Under the pieces are notes generated by a model. That model saw only the letters and a list, made by a program, of their open reading frames with translations. It had not been told where the DNA came from and did no database searches. Below, in pieces: positions 1 to 7,989 of a DNA stretch of 64,000 bases. This DNA is from Limnobacter litoralis (lineage in GTDB: Bacteria > Pseudomonadota > Gammaproteobacteria > Burkholderiales > Burkholderiaceae_B): positions 62,001 through 126,000 of the forward strand of contig NZ_BSOJ01000030.1 of the NCBI RefSeq assembly GCF_030160455.1, read 5' to 3'. Positions within the stretch are counted from its first letter, which is position 1. Each line of letters opens with the position of its first letter. The translations under genes and the position numbers were made by a program.

Positions 1-467
1 CCCACGATGCGTGGCAGGCGCTGCGTACCACCGCCGCCAGGCAGCAGACCCAATTTCACCTCGGGCAAGCCAAACTTGGCCTTGGGGTTGTTCAGCGCGA
101 TGCGATGGTTACAAGCCAAAGCCAGTTCAAGACCGCCGCCCAAGGCAGTGCCGTTCAATGCGGCCACAAAGGGCTTGGTGCACTTTTCCATGCGACGCAA
201 CAGGCCTTTGAAGGCTTCCGCCAAATCAAATGCAACCTGTGGGTCGGTGATCTTGTACACATTTTCAAGATCGGCCCCGGCCAAAAACTCTTTTTTGCCA
301 GAGGTCAAAACCACACCCTTCACGGCTGGGTCTGTTTCAATTTTGGACAGCACCTCGGCGTAAGGGCCCATCAGTTCGTCGTTCAGCACGTTCATGGAAC
401 GGCCGGGCATGTCCAGGGTCACCACCGCAATACCGTCGGCACCCAATTCAAATTTCACTGCAGTCAT
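1..467 (-). CDS. FadB/FadJ-like enoyl-CoA hydratase/3-hydroxyacyl-CoA dehydrogenase, N-terminal part
   Basis: Only the first 155 codons lie in the window; the gene continues past position 1. The visible part is a crotonase (enoyl-CoA hydratase) domain, with the oxyanion-hole stretch [15 protein letters not shown] at about residues 56-70 and [17 protein letters not shown] further on, then [17 protein letters not shown]. Such domains hydrate trans-2-enoyl-CoA in beta-oxidation. The version with [13 protein letters not shown] is typical of the fused hydratase/3-hydroxyacyl-CoA dehydrogenases, but the dehydrogenase half is out of view, so a stand-alone hydratase is not excluded. The ATG at 467 has a strong GGAGG ribosome binding site 7 bases upstream. 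It starts 20 bp after the thiolase stop, so the two genes form one operon and probably a fatty acid oxidation complex. Confidence 0.85.
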   Translation of the reverse strand, partial: MTAVKFELGADGIAVVTLDMPGRSMNVLNDELMGPYAEVLSKIETDPAVKGVVLTSGKKEFLAGADLENVYKITDPQVAFDLAEAFKGLLRRMEKCTKPFVAALNGTALGGGLELALACNHRIALNNPKAKFGLPEVKLGLLPGGGGTQRLPRIV

Positions 468-487
468 GTTCAATTCCTCCCTGCGTC

Positions 488-1693
488 TCAGATGCGTTCA
501 ATAATGGTGGCAATGCCCATGCCGCCGCCCACGCACAGCGTGGCACAACCCAGGGTTTTGTCTTGCCGCTCCAGCTCATCCAGCAGAGTGCCGAGAATGA
601 TTGCACCAGTGGCCCCAAGTGGGTGGCCCATGGCGATCGAACCGCCGTTGACGTTCACACGGTCCAGGCTGACGCCCAGGTTGCGGGCAGTCTGCATGGG
701 TACCACGGCGAATGCTTCGTTGATTTCCCACAAATCGATGTCAGACGCTTGAAGACCCGCCTTGCGCAGTGCCTTTTGGCAGGCAGGTGTTGGGCCAGTC
801 AGCATGATGGTTGGCTCTGAACCAATCACCGCGGCCGCACGAATGCGGGCACGCGGCTTCAGACCAGCGGCTTTGCCCGCAGCTTCAGAACCCACCAACA
901 CCAATGCAGCACCATCCACGATGCCCGAGCTGTTGCCCGCGTGGTGCACGTGGTTGATGCTTTCAATCGTGGTGTATTTGCGCAGGGCTGTGGCGTCAAA
1001 GCCCATTTGACCCATCATGGCGAACGAGGGCTGCAGGCTGGCCAGACTTTCCAGTGTGGCGCCGCCACGAATGAATTCGTCGTGGTCCAGCATGGTCAAA
1101 CCGTTCAGGTCTTTCACAGGCACTCGGCCTTTGTTGAAACGACCTTCGGCCTGTGCCTTGGCAGCCCGACGCTGGCTTTCAACGGCGTAGGCGTCGACGT
1201 CCTGGCGGCTGAAACCTTCCAGTGTGGCAATCAAGTCCGCGGAAATGCCCTGCGGGATAAAGCCCAGCTTGTTGTTGATGCGGGGGTCCATGAACCAGGC
1301 ACCTCCGTCGCTGCCCATGGCCCAGCGGCTCATGCTCTCAACACCGCCAGCAACCACCATGTCTTCAATGCCGCTGCCCACCTTGGCTGCGGCCAGGTTG
1401 ACCGACTCCAGACCCGACGCGCAAAAACGGCTCTGCGTAACGCCTGCCACACTTTCGGCCCAACCTGCGTCCAGCACTGCCGTGCGCGCAATGTCAGCGC
1501 CTTGCTCACCGACGGGTGTGACGCAACCCAAAACAACGTCGTCCACCAAACTGGTGTCGAGGTTGTTGCGTTGCTGCAATGCAGTCAGCAGGTTGTTCAA
1601 CAGCCACACAGGCGTGGCCTGGTGCAGGCTGCCGTCTTTTTTACCTTTGCCCCGTGGGGTTCTTACAGCGTCAAAAATCAGTGCCGATGGCAT
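488..1693 (-). CDS. Acetyl-CoA acyltransferase (thiolase, FadA-type)
   Basis: Thiolase of 401 residues, the usual length. It cleaves 3-ketoacyl-CoA to acetyl-CoA and a shortened acyl-CoA, the last beta-oxidation step, or runs in reverse as an acetoacetyl-CoA synthase. The nucleophilic Cys is near residue 91 in [16 protein letters not shown]; the catalytic His is near 357 in [15 protein letters not shown]; the second Cys is near 387 in [10 protein letters not shown] place the start at the ATG at 1693 ([15 protein letters not shown]), which has a GGAGG site 6-7 bases upstream and begins at the normal thiolase N-terminus; the frame stays open upstream to 1795 but that part looks non-coding. It is the first gene of an operon with the FadB/FadJ-like gene. 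Its promoter region is shared with the divergent dehydrogenase at 1872 and contains two matching palindromes. Confidence 0.93.
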   Translation of the reverse strand: MPSALIFDAVRTPRGKGKKDGSLHQATPVWLLNNLLTALQQRNNLDTSLVDDVVLGCVTPVGEQGADIARTAVLDAGWAESVAGVTQSRFCASGLESVNLAAAKVGSGIEDMVVAGGVESMSRWAMGSDGGAWFMDPRINNKLGFIPQGISADLIATLEGFSRQDVDAYAVESQRRAAKAQAEGRFNKGRVPVKDLNGLTMLDHDEFIRGGATLESLASLQPSFAMMGQMGFDATALRKYTTIESINHVHHAGNSSGIVDGAALVLVGSEAAGKAAGLKPRARIRAAAVIGSEPTIMLTGPTPACQKALRKAGLQASDIDLWEINEAFAVVPMQTARNLGVSLDRVNVNGGSIAMGHPLGATGAIILGTLLDELERQDKTLGCATLCVGGGMGIATIIERI

Positions 1694-1718
1694 GTATTGC
1701 CTCCAATGAAAATCCGTT

Positions 1719-1736
1719 CGGTAATCCAAATTACCG
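1719..1736. promoter_or_regulatory. Palindromic operator candidate, copy 1
   Basis: Perfect 7-bp inverted repeat CGGTAAT-CCAA-ATTACCG, lying 26 bp upstream of the thiolase start. The core GGTAAT-N4-ATTACC is repeated exactly at 1829-1844 with a different spacer, which argues for a dimeric regulator controlling the divergent promoters. The regulator is not identified. Confidence 0.6.
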
Positions 1737-1828
1737 CTTGGGTTTTTAGTTCTGATCTTCAAGAATGGCAATGTGCAAATGCACATGCAAGGCAATATGT
1801 TACTTTAGAGCATAAATTCTACGAATTT

Positions 1829-1844
1829 GGTAATAATAATTACC
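1829..1844. promoter_or_regulatory. Palindromic operator candidate, copy 2
   Basis: Perfect inverted repeat GGTAAT-AATA-ATTACC, 28 bp upstream of the dehydrogenase ATG at 1872. Same half-sites and same 4-base spacing as the copy at 1719-1736; centres are 109 bp apart. Each copy sits close to one of the two divergent start codons, as expected of a shared operator pair. Confidence 0.6.
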
Positions 1845-1871
1845 TTTTGACCATTCGCAACAAGGCGCACC

Positions 1872-2708
1872 ATGCAACACCCAAAAACAATCCTGATCAC
1901 TGGTGGCAACACAGGCATTGGCCTGGCCACCGCCACACAACTGGCCATTGCCGGGCACACCGTCATTCTGGCCTGCAGAAACCAGGAGAAGGCCAAGCAG
2001 GCCGCCAGCCAGATCAAACAAAGGAAGGCCGATGCCGATGTGCGGGTTTATCCGCTCGACCTGGCCTCATTCGACAGCATCCGACAGTTCTCAGCCAAAA
2101 TCAGCGCAGACTTCCCGATGATTGACGTACTGATCAACAACGCCGGGGCCTACCCGGTCAAACAGCAATTTACGGAGGAAGGCTTCGAGCTGCAGTTCGG
2201 CGTGAATTACCTGGGCCACTATCTGTTGACCCAATTGCTGCTGCCAGTGATCACCAAAGCGCCCGAGGCACGCATCATTCATGTGTCTTCGATCATGCAC
2301 AACCTGGGCAAGATCGACTTTGACACCTTCCGCGGCCGTGCCAAATATTCGGGCACCACAGCCTATGGGCAATCCAAGCTGGCCAACGCCCTGTTCAGCA
2401 GTGCACTGGCCAAACGCCTGCCTGCACACGTCACCAGCAACGCCGTTCACCCTGGCGGCGTGGATTCAGACATCTACCGTGAATTTCCAAGCCTGGTGCA
2501 CAAGATCTTCAAATTGTTCCTCATTTCAACCGACCGGGCCGGTGCATACCTGGTCAACATGGCCGTGGGCGATGACTGGAAGGGGCGCACCGGCGAATTC
2601 AAATCGGCGCACGGTCCACTGCCCATCTCAAAGCGCGCCAAAGACGAAGCCATGATTGAGCGCCTGTACCTCGAAAGCGCCAAATTGGCCGGCGTAAACG
2701 CCATTTAA
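1872..2708 (+). CDS. Short-chain dehydrogenase/reductase (retinol dehydrogenase-like)
   Basis: NAD(P)-dependent oxidoreductase of the SDR superfamily, 278 residues. The Rossmann cofactor motif TGGNTGIG is at about residues 10-17, NNAG at about 89-92, and the catalytic pair Tyr165/Lys169 in YGQSK. The sequence ACRNQEKAKQAA after the second strand is typical of the retinol dehydrogenase/WW-oxidoreductase-like subgroup and of NADP preference. The substrate cannot be told. It is divergent from the beta-oxidation operon and shares with it a pair of GGTAAT-N4-ATTACC palindromes, so it may take part in lipid or aldehyde metabolism under the same regulator; that is inference. Confidence 0.85.
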   Translation: MQHPKTILITGGNTGIGLATATQLAIAGHTVILACRNQEKAKQAASQIKQRKADADVRVYPLDLASFDSIRQFSAKISADFPMIDVLINNAGAYPVKQQFTEEGFELQFGVNYLGHYLLTQLLLPVITKAPEARIIHVSSIMHNLGKIDFDTFRGRAKYSGTTAYGQSKLANALFSSALAKRLPAHVTSNAVHPGGVDSDIYREFPSLVHKIFKLFLISTDRAGAYLVNMAVGDDWKGRTGEFKSAHGPLPISKRAKDEAMIERLYLESAKLAGVNAI

Positions 2709-2725
2709 ATCAAAGACATGAAACA

Positions 2726-2756
2726 CCGGGGGCATTGAAAAAATCAATTTCCCCGG
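2726..2756 (+). promoter_or_regulatory. Nested inverted repeat between dehydrogenase and cfa
   Basis: An outer 6-bp stem (CCGGGG/CCCCGG) encloses an inner 5-bp stem (ATTGA/TCAAT) around a loop of five A. There is no T-run on the right side, so it is a poor intrinsic terminator for the upstream gene. It may be a weak terminator, an RNA processing or stability element, or an operator ahead of cfa. Confidence 0.4.
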
Positions 2757-2812
2757 GCTGCCTCACAGCCTTACAATGAAAAGGTTGAAGTTGAGCCAAC
2801 GCAGGAGGCAGC

Positions 2813-3985
2813 ATGTCCGCCCACCCACAGTCTCACGCAGCAAGCGAATTCCTTCTTGAACACCCTTTGCACGATTCGTTTTGCGAGCTGTTGGCCCGCG
2901 CAGACATTGTGCCCAACGGCAGCCGCCCTTGGGACATTCAAATCCACAACCCCCACGCCATTGAACGCATCCTTTCCGAGGGCAGCCTGGGTTTGGGCGA
3001 AAGCCATGTGGAAGGCTGGTGGGACTGCGAGCAACTGGATGAAATGGTTTGCCGAGCCCTGCGTGCAAGACTCGACGAATCGGTGGCACGCCCAGGTCTG
3101 TTGATTTCGATTCTGAAAGCCAAGGTGATCAACCTGCAGTCGGTTCGACGAGCCTGGCAAGTTGGGCGACAGCATTATGATCTCGGCAACGACCTGTTCG
3201 AGGCCATGCTTGACCCTTACATGGCTTACAGCTGCGGGTATTGGCGCAAGGCAGAAACGCTGGAACAAGCCCAGCAGGACAAGCTCGACCTGGTGTGCCA
3301 AAAGTTGCAGCTGAAGCCAGGCATGACCCTGCTGGACATCGGTTGCGGCTGGGGCAGCCTGATGCGCTTTGCGGCTGAACATTATGGGGTGCAGTGCACC
3401 GGGCTGACCGTCTCGAAGGAGCAGGCCCACTGGGGCATGAATCACTGCGGCAATCTGCCTGTGAAATTTGAATTCACGGACTATCGCCTGTTTAATCCAG
3501 AAGGCAGACAACGGTTTGACCGGATCGCGTCCATTGGCATGTTTGAACACGTGGGACATAAAAATTACAGCACCTACTTCCAGATGGCCAAGCGCAGCCT
3601 GAAAGCAGATGGGCTCATGTTGCTACACACCATTGGCAAAAACGACCCGGGGCGGGCCATTGACCCCTGGATCGAAAGGCACATATTTCCGAATGGCGCT
3701 TTGCCCTCGGCCAGCGAGTTGATTCAGGCGAGCGAACCCTGGTTCATACTGGAAGACTGGCACAACTTCGGTGCCGATTACGACAAAACACTGATGGCCT
3801 GGCAGGACCGGTTTGAAAAGGCCTGGCCCAGGCTGCAGCAACACTACGACGAACGCTTTTACCGCATGTGGCGCTATTACCTGTTGGTGTGTGCCGGCAC
3901 CTTTCGCGCGCGCGACAACCAGCTTTGGCAACTGGTTTTGTCACCCAACGGGCATACGGGCGGTTACCGAAGACCCAAAATCTGA
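2813..3985 (+). CDS. cfa: Cyclopropane-fatty-acyl-phospholipid synthase
   Basis: S-adenosylmethionine-dependent enzyme that adds a methylene across double bonds of unsaturated acyl chains in membrane phospholipids, a stationary-phase and stress modification. At 390 residues it has the usual length. An N-terminal lipid-binding region of about 130 residues (IHNPHAIERILSEGSLGLGE) precedes YDLGNDLFEAMLD at about residue 122, the SAM-binding DIGCGWGSL at about 174-182, GMFEHVGHKNY at about 243, and HTIG. The start at 2813 follows an ideal AGGAGG site. TetR-type and unknown genes follow on the same strand, 49 bp and further downstream. Family is certain; substrate preference is not visible. Confidence 0.95.
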   Translation: MSAHPQSHAASEFLLEHPLHDSFCELLARADIVPNGSRPWDIQIHNPHAIERILSEGSLGLGESHVEGWWDCEQLDEMVCRALRARLDESVARPGLLISILKAKVINLQSVRRAWQVGRQHYDLGNDLFEAMLDPYMAYSCGYWRKAETLEQAQQDKLDLVCQKLQLKPGMTLLDIGCGWGSLMRFAAEHYGVQCTGLTVSKEQAHWGMNHCGNLPVKFEFTDYRLFNPEGRQRFDRIASIGMFEHVGHKNYSTYFQMAKRSLKADGLMLLHTIGKNDPGRAIDPWIERHIFPNGALPSASELIQASEPWFILEDWHNFGADYDKTLMAWQDRFEKAWPRLQQHYDERFYRMWRYYLLVCAGTFRARDNQLWQLVLSPNGHTGGYRRPKI

Positions 3986-4034
3986 GTAAAAAGCTGATAT
4001 AAATGGCGCTTTCGAATCGATCTTTCCTGATTCA

Positions 4035-4646
4035 ATGACCCAACGCCAAGCGCCTCAGGCACCTCAAAACATGCGCAAGTCAACACTGGACCGCCTGGAA
4101 AATGCGGTACTTGAGTTGTTCACTGCGCGTGACTTCAACAACGTGTCGTTGATTGAAGTGGCTCAGGCTGCGCACGTCTCGCTGCAAACCATTTACAAAT
4201 ACTTCGGCAGCAAAGAGCAACTGGTGGCCTATGTGCTCGACAGCACGCTGACACGCCTGGCTCAACGGATGATTGATCACCTCAACGGCATTGAAAACTT
4301 CCGGGAGCGGCTGCGCAAAACCCTGTGGGTGATGCTGGATTATTTTGACAGACACCCGCGTGTCATCTTGTTGCTGACAGTTTCAATACCGGCCAGCCGC
4401 TATCAAAACCTGCCCGTGTATGAAAGCCCAGACCTGATGAACGCTTTTTTGGGCCTGTTCAAAGACGGTCAAAAGGTGGGCGTGCTGAACAACAATGTAT
4501 CCTCCAAGATACTGCTGGATGTGTTCATGGGTATCTTTGGGCGAGTCGTACAGATGCACTTCCTGCGCAATGAAAGCGAACGACTGACTGATCAGTTTGA
4601 TGCCCTGTTTCAGATTGTGTGGGGTGCACTGGCGGCACCAAGCTGA
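4035..4646 (+). CDS. TetR family transcriptional regulator
   Basis: 203-residue regulator. An N-terminal helix-turn-helix spans about residues 15-60 (VSLIEVAQAAHVSLQTIYKYF is the classic TetR recognition segment), followed by a helical ligand-binding domain of the TetR C-terminal type. It lies 49 bp downstream of cfa on the same strand and may control cfa or itself. No clear palindrome is seen directly in front of it; the nearest candidate structure is the nested repeat at 2726-2756 upstream of cfa. Ligand unknown. Confidence 0.85.
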   Translation: MTQRQAPQAPQNMRKSTLDRLENAVLELFTARDFNNVSLIEVAQAAHVSLQTIYKYFGSKEQLVAYVLDSTLTRLAQRMIDHLNGIENFRERLRKTLWVMLDYFDRHPRVILLLTVSIPASRYQNLPVYESPDLMNAFLGLFKDGQKVGVLNNNVSSKILLDVFMGIFGRVVQMHFLRNESERLTDQFDALFQIVWGALAAPS

Positions 4647-4722
4647 TCGACCCTTATTCGGAACCACAGGGAATCCACGACCACTCAATGGGGTAACGAC
4701 TGCCTCTAAGCCGTGGAAACGT

Positions 4723-5958
4723 ATGCCCACCCCTTCATCCATTCAAGCCAACCACTTTGCAGAAAGCCTGGTTGCACTCCAATCCGAATACAACCGGTCG
4801 GCTGCCCACACCCCGCAAACCCAAGACAGCCTGCCACCCATACCCAGCAACAGGGCGGACTGGGAACAGTTTCGAAAAGGCCCCGCCCTGCTGGCCTATC
4901 AACAGGACATGCTGAACCTGACGGCCCAGGCTCGCCAGTTTTTGCTGATCCACGCACAGCCCGGCAAAGGTCGACAGCGCGCCCTGGATGGCTTGCAAGT
5001 TTTCGAGAAAGGCAAGATCAAAGCAGCTGGCCCCCATTTAAAACCCATTACTTTTGGCCTCATCCGCACCAACCTTCGCCATCTCTGCACCCTGCTGAAA
5101 AGCGATCACATCCCGATTGAAGAACGAAGCAGCATCGCAGCGGAGGTGTTTGGTTCGCTGGGTGTTTGCGGTGAAGGCGAAGCACTGAACATTCAAAACG
5201 CAATAGAGGCCCTTCAATCAAGGGGACAGGGGCTAGCCTCTAAAATACTGCTGGCCAAAAACCAGCTGATCGATCAGCATTTGCTGGCGTTGGTTCAACA
5301 CGAAAGCAAAGGGTTTTCAAATGCGAAAGTCATGGAAATTCATCATGTTCAGGGCCTGAAAAATGCAGTGGCCGACACCTGGGGGCTGGTTGCCCGAGAA
5401 GACGCCAACATCGCAGCCTACTTTCAGGACGGGGTAAGCCCCGTGGCGCATGCCCTGCTTGCAAAAACCGTGACGCCGCAAAGCATAGCGACACTGATTG
5501 CCAACAATTTGCACGAAACCTTGCGAATGAATCTGCCCTCGCCCACGGGGCAGTGGTTGCCCTACAGCGACAAGTCAATCGACACGCTGGCCACTGTACT
5601 TCAAGCAGAATGCGGCACATCGCTGAACCTGCATGACATCATTGAAACGTCCGAGGATTTCGGTCAGTTCAAACTGAAATCGCCCGCTGCAATTCAGTCT
5701 GCCGTCATTTCAGCCATGGGTGAACTCAAACTGAACCTAACAAGCAGCGTGAGCGAACAACGGCCCACCGAACCCCTGCAGAAAACCATCGAATCACTGT
5801 CACATCTCAAAAACAGACAAGCATTCAATCAGCGGCATGCAGGTGACAACCGCTTTCATCCGGACAAATACGCAGCCAGCCTGACGTTTCAATTGGCACC
5901 CACGCCATTGACCGACGATGAAAAACGCAAACGCAAGCGGCTTGACACCCTAACCTAA
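4723..5958 (+). CDS. Hypothetical protein, unrecognised, mostly helical
   Basis: 411-residue protein that I cannot assign to a family. I chose the ATG at 4723 because the frame upstream overlaps the end of the TetR gene; the ribosome binding site is weak and the start is uncertain. The protein has no signal peptide or membrane segment and is Ala/Leu/Gln-rich. The N-terminus (MPTPSSIQANHFAES) is Ser/Gln-rich and looks disordered, the middle is helical (VCGEGEALNIQNAIEALQ at about 148-165; MEIHHVQGLKNAVADTWGL further on), and it ends in a very basic DDEKRKRKRLDTLT tail. A polar disordered N-terminus, a soluble helical body and a basic tail are compatible with a secreted effector, but no secretion genes are nearby, so this is only a possibility. 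Confidence 0.7.
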   Translation: MPTPSSIQANHFAESLVALQSEYNRSAAHTPQTQDSLPPIPSNRADWEQFRKGPALLAYQQDMLNLTAQARQFLLIHAQPGKGRQRALDGLQVFEKGKIKAAGPHLKPITFGLIRTNLRHLCTLLKSDHIPIEERSSIAAEVFGSLGVCGEGEALNIQNAIEALQSRGQGLASKILLAKNQLIDQHLLALVQHESKGFSNAKVMEIHHVQGLKNAVADTWGLVAREDANIAAYFQDGVSPVAHALLAKTVTPQSIATLIANNLHETLRMNLPSPTGQWLPYSDKSIDTLATVLQAECGTSLNLHDIIETSEDFGQFKLKSPAAIQSAVISAMGELKLNLTSSVSEQRPTEPLQKTIESLSHLKNRQAFNQRHAGDNRFHPDKYAASLTFQLAPTPLTDDEKRKRKRLDTLT

Positions 5959-5977
5959 GCCAATTGGCAATTCTTAA

Positions 5978-5994
5978 TGCACTATTAAGGTGCA
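5978..5994 (+). promoter_or_regulatory. NtrC-type binding site upstream of amtB
   Basis: TGCACTATTAAGGTGCA is a 17-bp inverted repeat (TGCAC-N7-GTGCA). It matches the known enterobacterial NtrC site pattern TGCAC-N5-GGTGCA, including the GG before TGCA. It lies just upstream of the sigma-54 promoter at 6001-6016, centred about 41 bp before the predicted transcription start; this is closer than usual for an enhancer. Confidence 0.7.
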
Positions 5995-6000
5995 ATTTTC

Positions 6001-6016
6001 AGGCACAGTGTTTGCT
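6001..6016 (+). promoter_or_regulatory. Sigma-54 (RpoN) promoter of amtB
   Basis: AGGCACAGTGTTTGCT matches the -24/-12 consensus TGGCAC-N5-TTGCW at all but the first base, with the required 10 bases between GG (6002-6003) and GC (6014-6015). Transcription should start near 6027, leaving a leader of about 34 nt before the amtB ATG at 6061. Confidence 0.8.
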
Positions 6017-6060
6017 AGAAATGCCCCATTACATAACATTTCACCTGAAAATTCACCAAA

Positions 6061-7263
6061 ATGGATCAAATTAAACTCTCTCTCGACACCTTGTTCGTGC
6101 TTTTAGGCGCCATTATGGTGCTTGCCATGCACGCCGGGTTTGCGTTTCTGGAAGTGGGCACCGTGCGGTCCAAAAACCAGGTCAACGCCCTCGTCAAAAT
6201 TCTGACCGACTTTTCGGTCAGCACCATCATGTATTTTTTCGTGGGGTACGGCATTGCCTATGGCACGCATTTTTACGCCAACGCCGCTGAATTGAACATG
6301 AACAACGGCTATGCCCTGACGAAGTTCTTCTTCCTGCTCACCTTTGCCGCAGCCATTCCAGCCATCGTGTCCGGGGGAATCGCGGAACGCGCGCGCTTTA
6401 TGCCCCAATTGGTGGCCACGGCCGTGCTGGTTGGTCTGGTTTATCCGTTTTTTGAAGGCATGACCTGGAACGACAACCTGGGCTTTCAGGACCTGCTCAA
6501 AAGTCTGTTTGGACAGCCCTTTCACGACTTTGCAGGTAGCGTGGTCGTGCACGCTGTGGGTGGCTGGATCGGCCTTGCAGCTGTGTTACTGCTGGGCGCA
6601 CGCCGCGGGCGATACACCAAAGACGGTCGCATCAGCTCACACCCGCCCTCATCCATCCCCTTTCTTGCACTCGGAAGCTGGATTCTTGCGGTGGGCTGGT
6701 TTGGCTTTAACGTCATGAGCGCCCAGAAAATCGATGGCATTTCCGGACTGGTGGCTGTCAACAGCCTGATGGCCATGGTGGGTGGCACGCTGGCGGCCTT
6801 GGTTGCCGGGCGCAATGACCCCGGCTTCGTCTACAACGGCCCTTTGGCTGGCCTGGTGGCAGTGTGTGCAGGCAGCGACATCATGCACCCCCTTGGCGCC
6901 CTGTTTACTGGTGGCGCGGCCGGCTTTCTGTTTGTGTACATGTTCACACTGACGCAAAACAAGCTCAAAATTGACGACGTACTGGGCGTTTGGCCGCTGC
7001 ATGGCTTGTGCGGCTCCTTCGGTGGCATTGCTGCCGGTGTATTGGGTCAAAAGGCTCTGGGTGGCATCGGCGGCGTCAGCTTCATGTCCCAACTGGTGGG
7101 TACCCTTGTAGGTGTAGCCATTGCCTTTGCCGGCGGCTTGTTGGTGTACGGCCTTTTGAAGAAAACAGTGGGAATTCGCCTAAGCGAAGAAGAAGAATTC
7201 AATGGCGCCGACCTCAGTATTCACAGGGTCAGTGCCAGCCCGGAACGCGAGACCAGCTGGTAA
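6061..7263 (+). CDS. amtB: Ammonium transporter AmtB
   Basis: Inner-membrane ammonium channel of the Amt/MEP/Rh family, 400 residues with about 11 hydrophobic segments. The twin pore histidines are at about 164 (GSVVVHAVGGWIG) and 314 (VWPLHGLCGSFGG). The protein lacks the cleaved signal peptide present in E. coli AmtB: it begins MDQIKLSLDTLFVLLG directly with a membrane helix. It has a short cytoplasmic tail (LSEEEEFNGADLSIH). No glnK/PII gene is adjacent, unlike the usual glnK-amtB pairing. The upstream sigma-54 promoter and NtrC-type site indicate induction by nitrogen limitation. The gene converges on the DUF599 gene with about 30 bp between stops. Confidence 0.95.
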   Translation: MDQIKLSLDTLFVLLGAIMVLAMHAGFAFLEVGTVRSKNQVNALVKILTDFSVSTIMYFFVGYGIAYGTHFYANAAELNMNNGYALTKFFFLLTFAAAIPAIVSGGIAERARFMPQLVATAVLVGLVYPFFEGMTWNDNLGFQDLLKSLFGQPFHDFAGSVVVHAVGGWIGLAAVLLLGARRGRYTKDGRISSHPPSSIPFLALGSWILAVGWFGFNVMSAQKIDGISGLVAVNSLMAMVGGTLAALVAGRNDPGFVYNGPLAGLVAVCAGSDIMHPLGALFTGGAAGFLFVYMFTLTQNKLKIDDVLGVWPLHGLCGSFGGIAAGVLGQKALGGIGGVSFMSQLVGTLVGVAIAFAGGLLVYGLLKKTVGIRLSEEEEFNGADLSIHRVSASPERETSW

Positions 7264-7293
7264 ATCAGGCTGCAAATGGCGGTTGTGCGGCGC

Positions 7294-7989
7294 CTAGTCT
7301 GACAGCGCCCGCACCGCCGCCGAGTTGAAATCGCGCTGGGCCAGAACCAGCACGATCATGGCACTGAAGGCCATCAACAAACCGGGATGAATGGTCCAGG
7401 TGACCGATGCAATGCCAAAATAATACGCGCGCAATCCACGGTTGAACTCATCGCCTGCAAGGGTGCTGATTTTGGCCAGTTTTTGAGTGTAATCCTGCAC
7501 ATGCGACTCTTCGTCTTTGCCCGCTTCCGGCGCCCCACCCACCATAATGCTGAGCAGGCTGAACTGTCGCAAGCTCCAGGTGAATTTAAAGTAGGCAATC
7601 ACGAACACGGTCAAGATCAGCAACACCTTGATTTCCAGCAAACCGGGGCTGACATCACGGCTGAATGGCAAGCCCTCCGTGACGTTAATCAAGCGGTCCA
7701 TGGTGCCCAACAGCGCAAACACGCCAGCAATAATGTAAATCGTGGTGTTGGCGTAAAACGAGACGCTGCGCACCAGGTAACCAATCAAGGCCGTGTCTGG
7801 CACGCGGTTGGATCGCTTGATCAGCTCTTTGGCCCACAGCACACGGTATTGATGGGTTTTCTGGATCAGGCCACGGCCACCCAGGCCCTCATTGCGGTCG
7901 GTGACATAACCATAACCCCGCCAGCACAGGGCAAAGAAAAACAGCGCGACTGCGTCTAGCCAGGTGAGTTGGCTCAGCATTGACATCAT
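7294..7989 (-). CDS. DUF599 family membrane protein
   Basis: About 231 residues with four predicted membrane segments (WLDAVALFFFALCWRGYGY near the N-terminus, TTIYIIAGVFALLGTMD, LLILTVFVIAYFKFTWSLR, and HPGLLMAFSAMIVLVLAQ near the C-terminus). This matches the DUF599 family, whose function is unknown. The ATG at 7989 overlaps the stop of the upstream glycosyltransferase gene (ATGA) and has a TGAGG site 8 bases before it; ATGs one and three codons later are alternatives. It is the last gene of the five-gene tamAB/glycosyltransferase operon, so a role in envelope glycan or protein modification is possible by context only. Confidence 0.8.
   Translation of the reverse strand: MMSMLSQLTWLDAVALFFFALCWRGYGYVTDRNEGLGGRGLIQKTHQYRVLWAKELIKRSNRVPDTALIGYLVRSVSFYANTTIYIIAGVFALLGTMDRLINVTEGLPFSRDVSPGLLEIKVLLILTVFVIAYFKFTWSLRQFSLLSIMVGGAPEAGKDEESHVQDYTQKLAKISTLAGDEFNRGLRAYYFGIASVTWTIHPGLLMAFSAMIVLVLAQRDFNSAAVRALSD

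Noticed and set aside
941-2125. A 394-codon plus-strand open frame across the thiolase gene and the divergent promoter region
   Set aside because: It lies opposite a clear thiolase with all catalytic motifs and runs through the intergenic operators; its translation matches no protein pattern.
2726-2756. Rho-independent terminator after the short-chain dehydrogenase
   Set aside because: The stem is good but no T-run follows on the plus strand; kept only as a structured element of unknown role.
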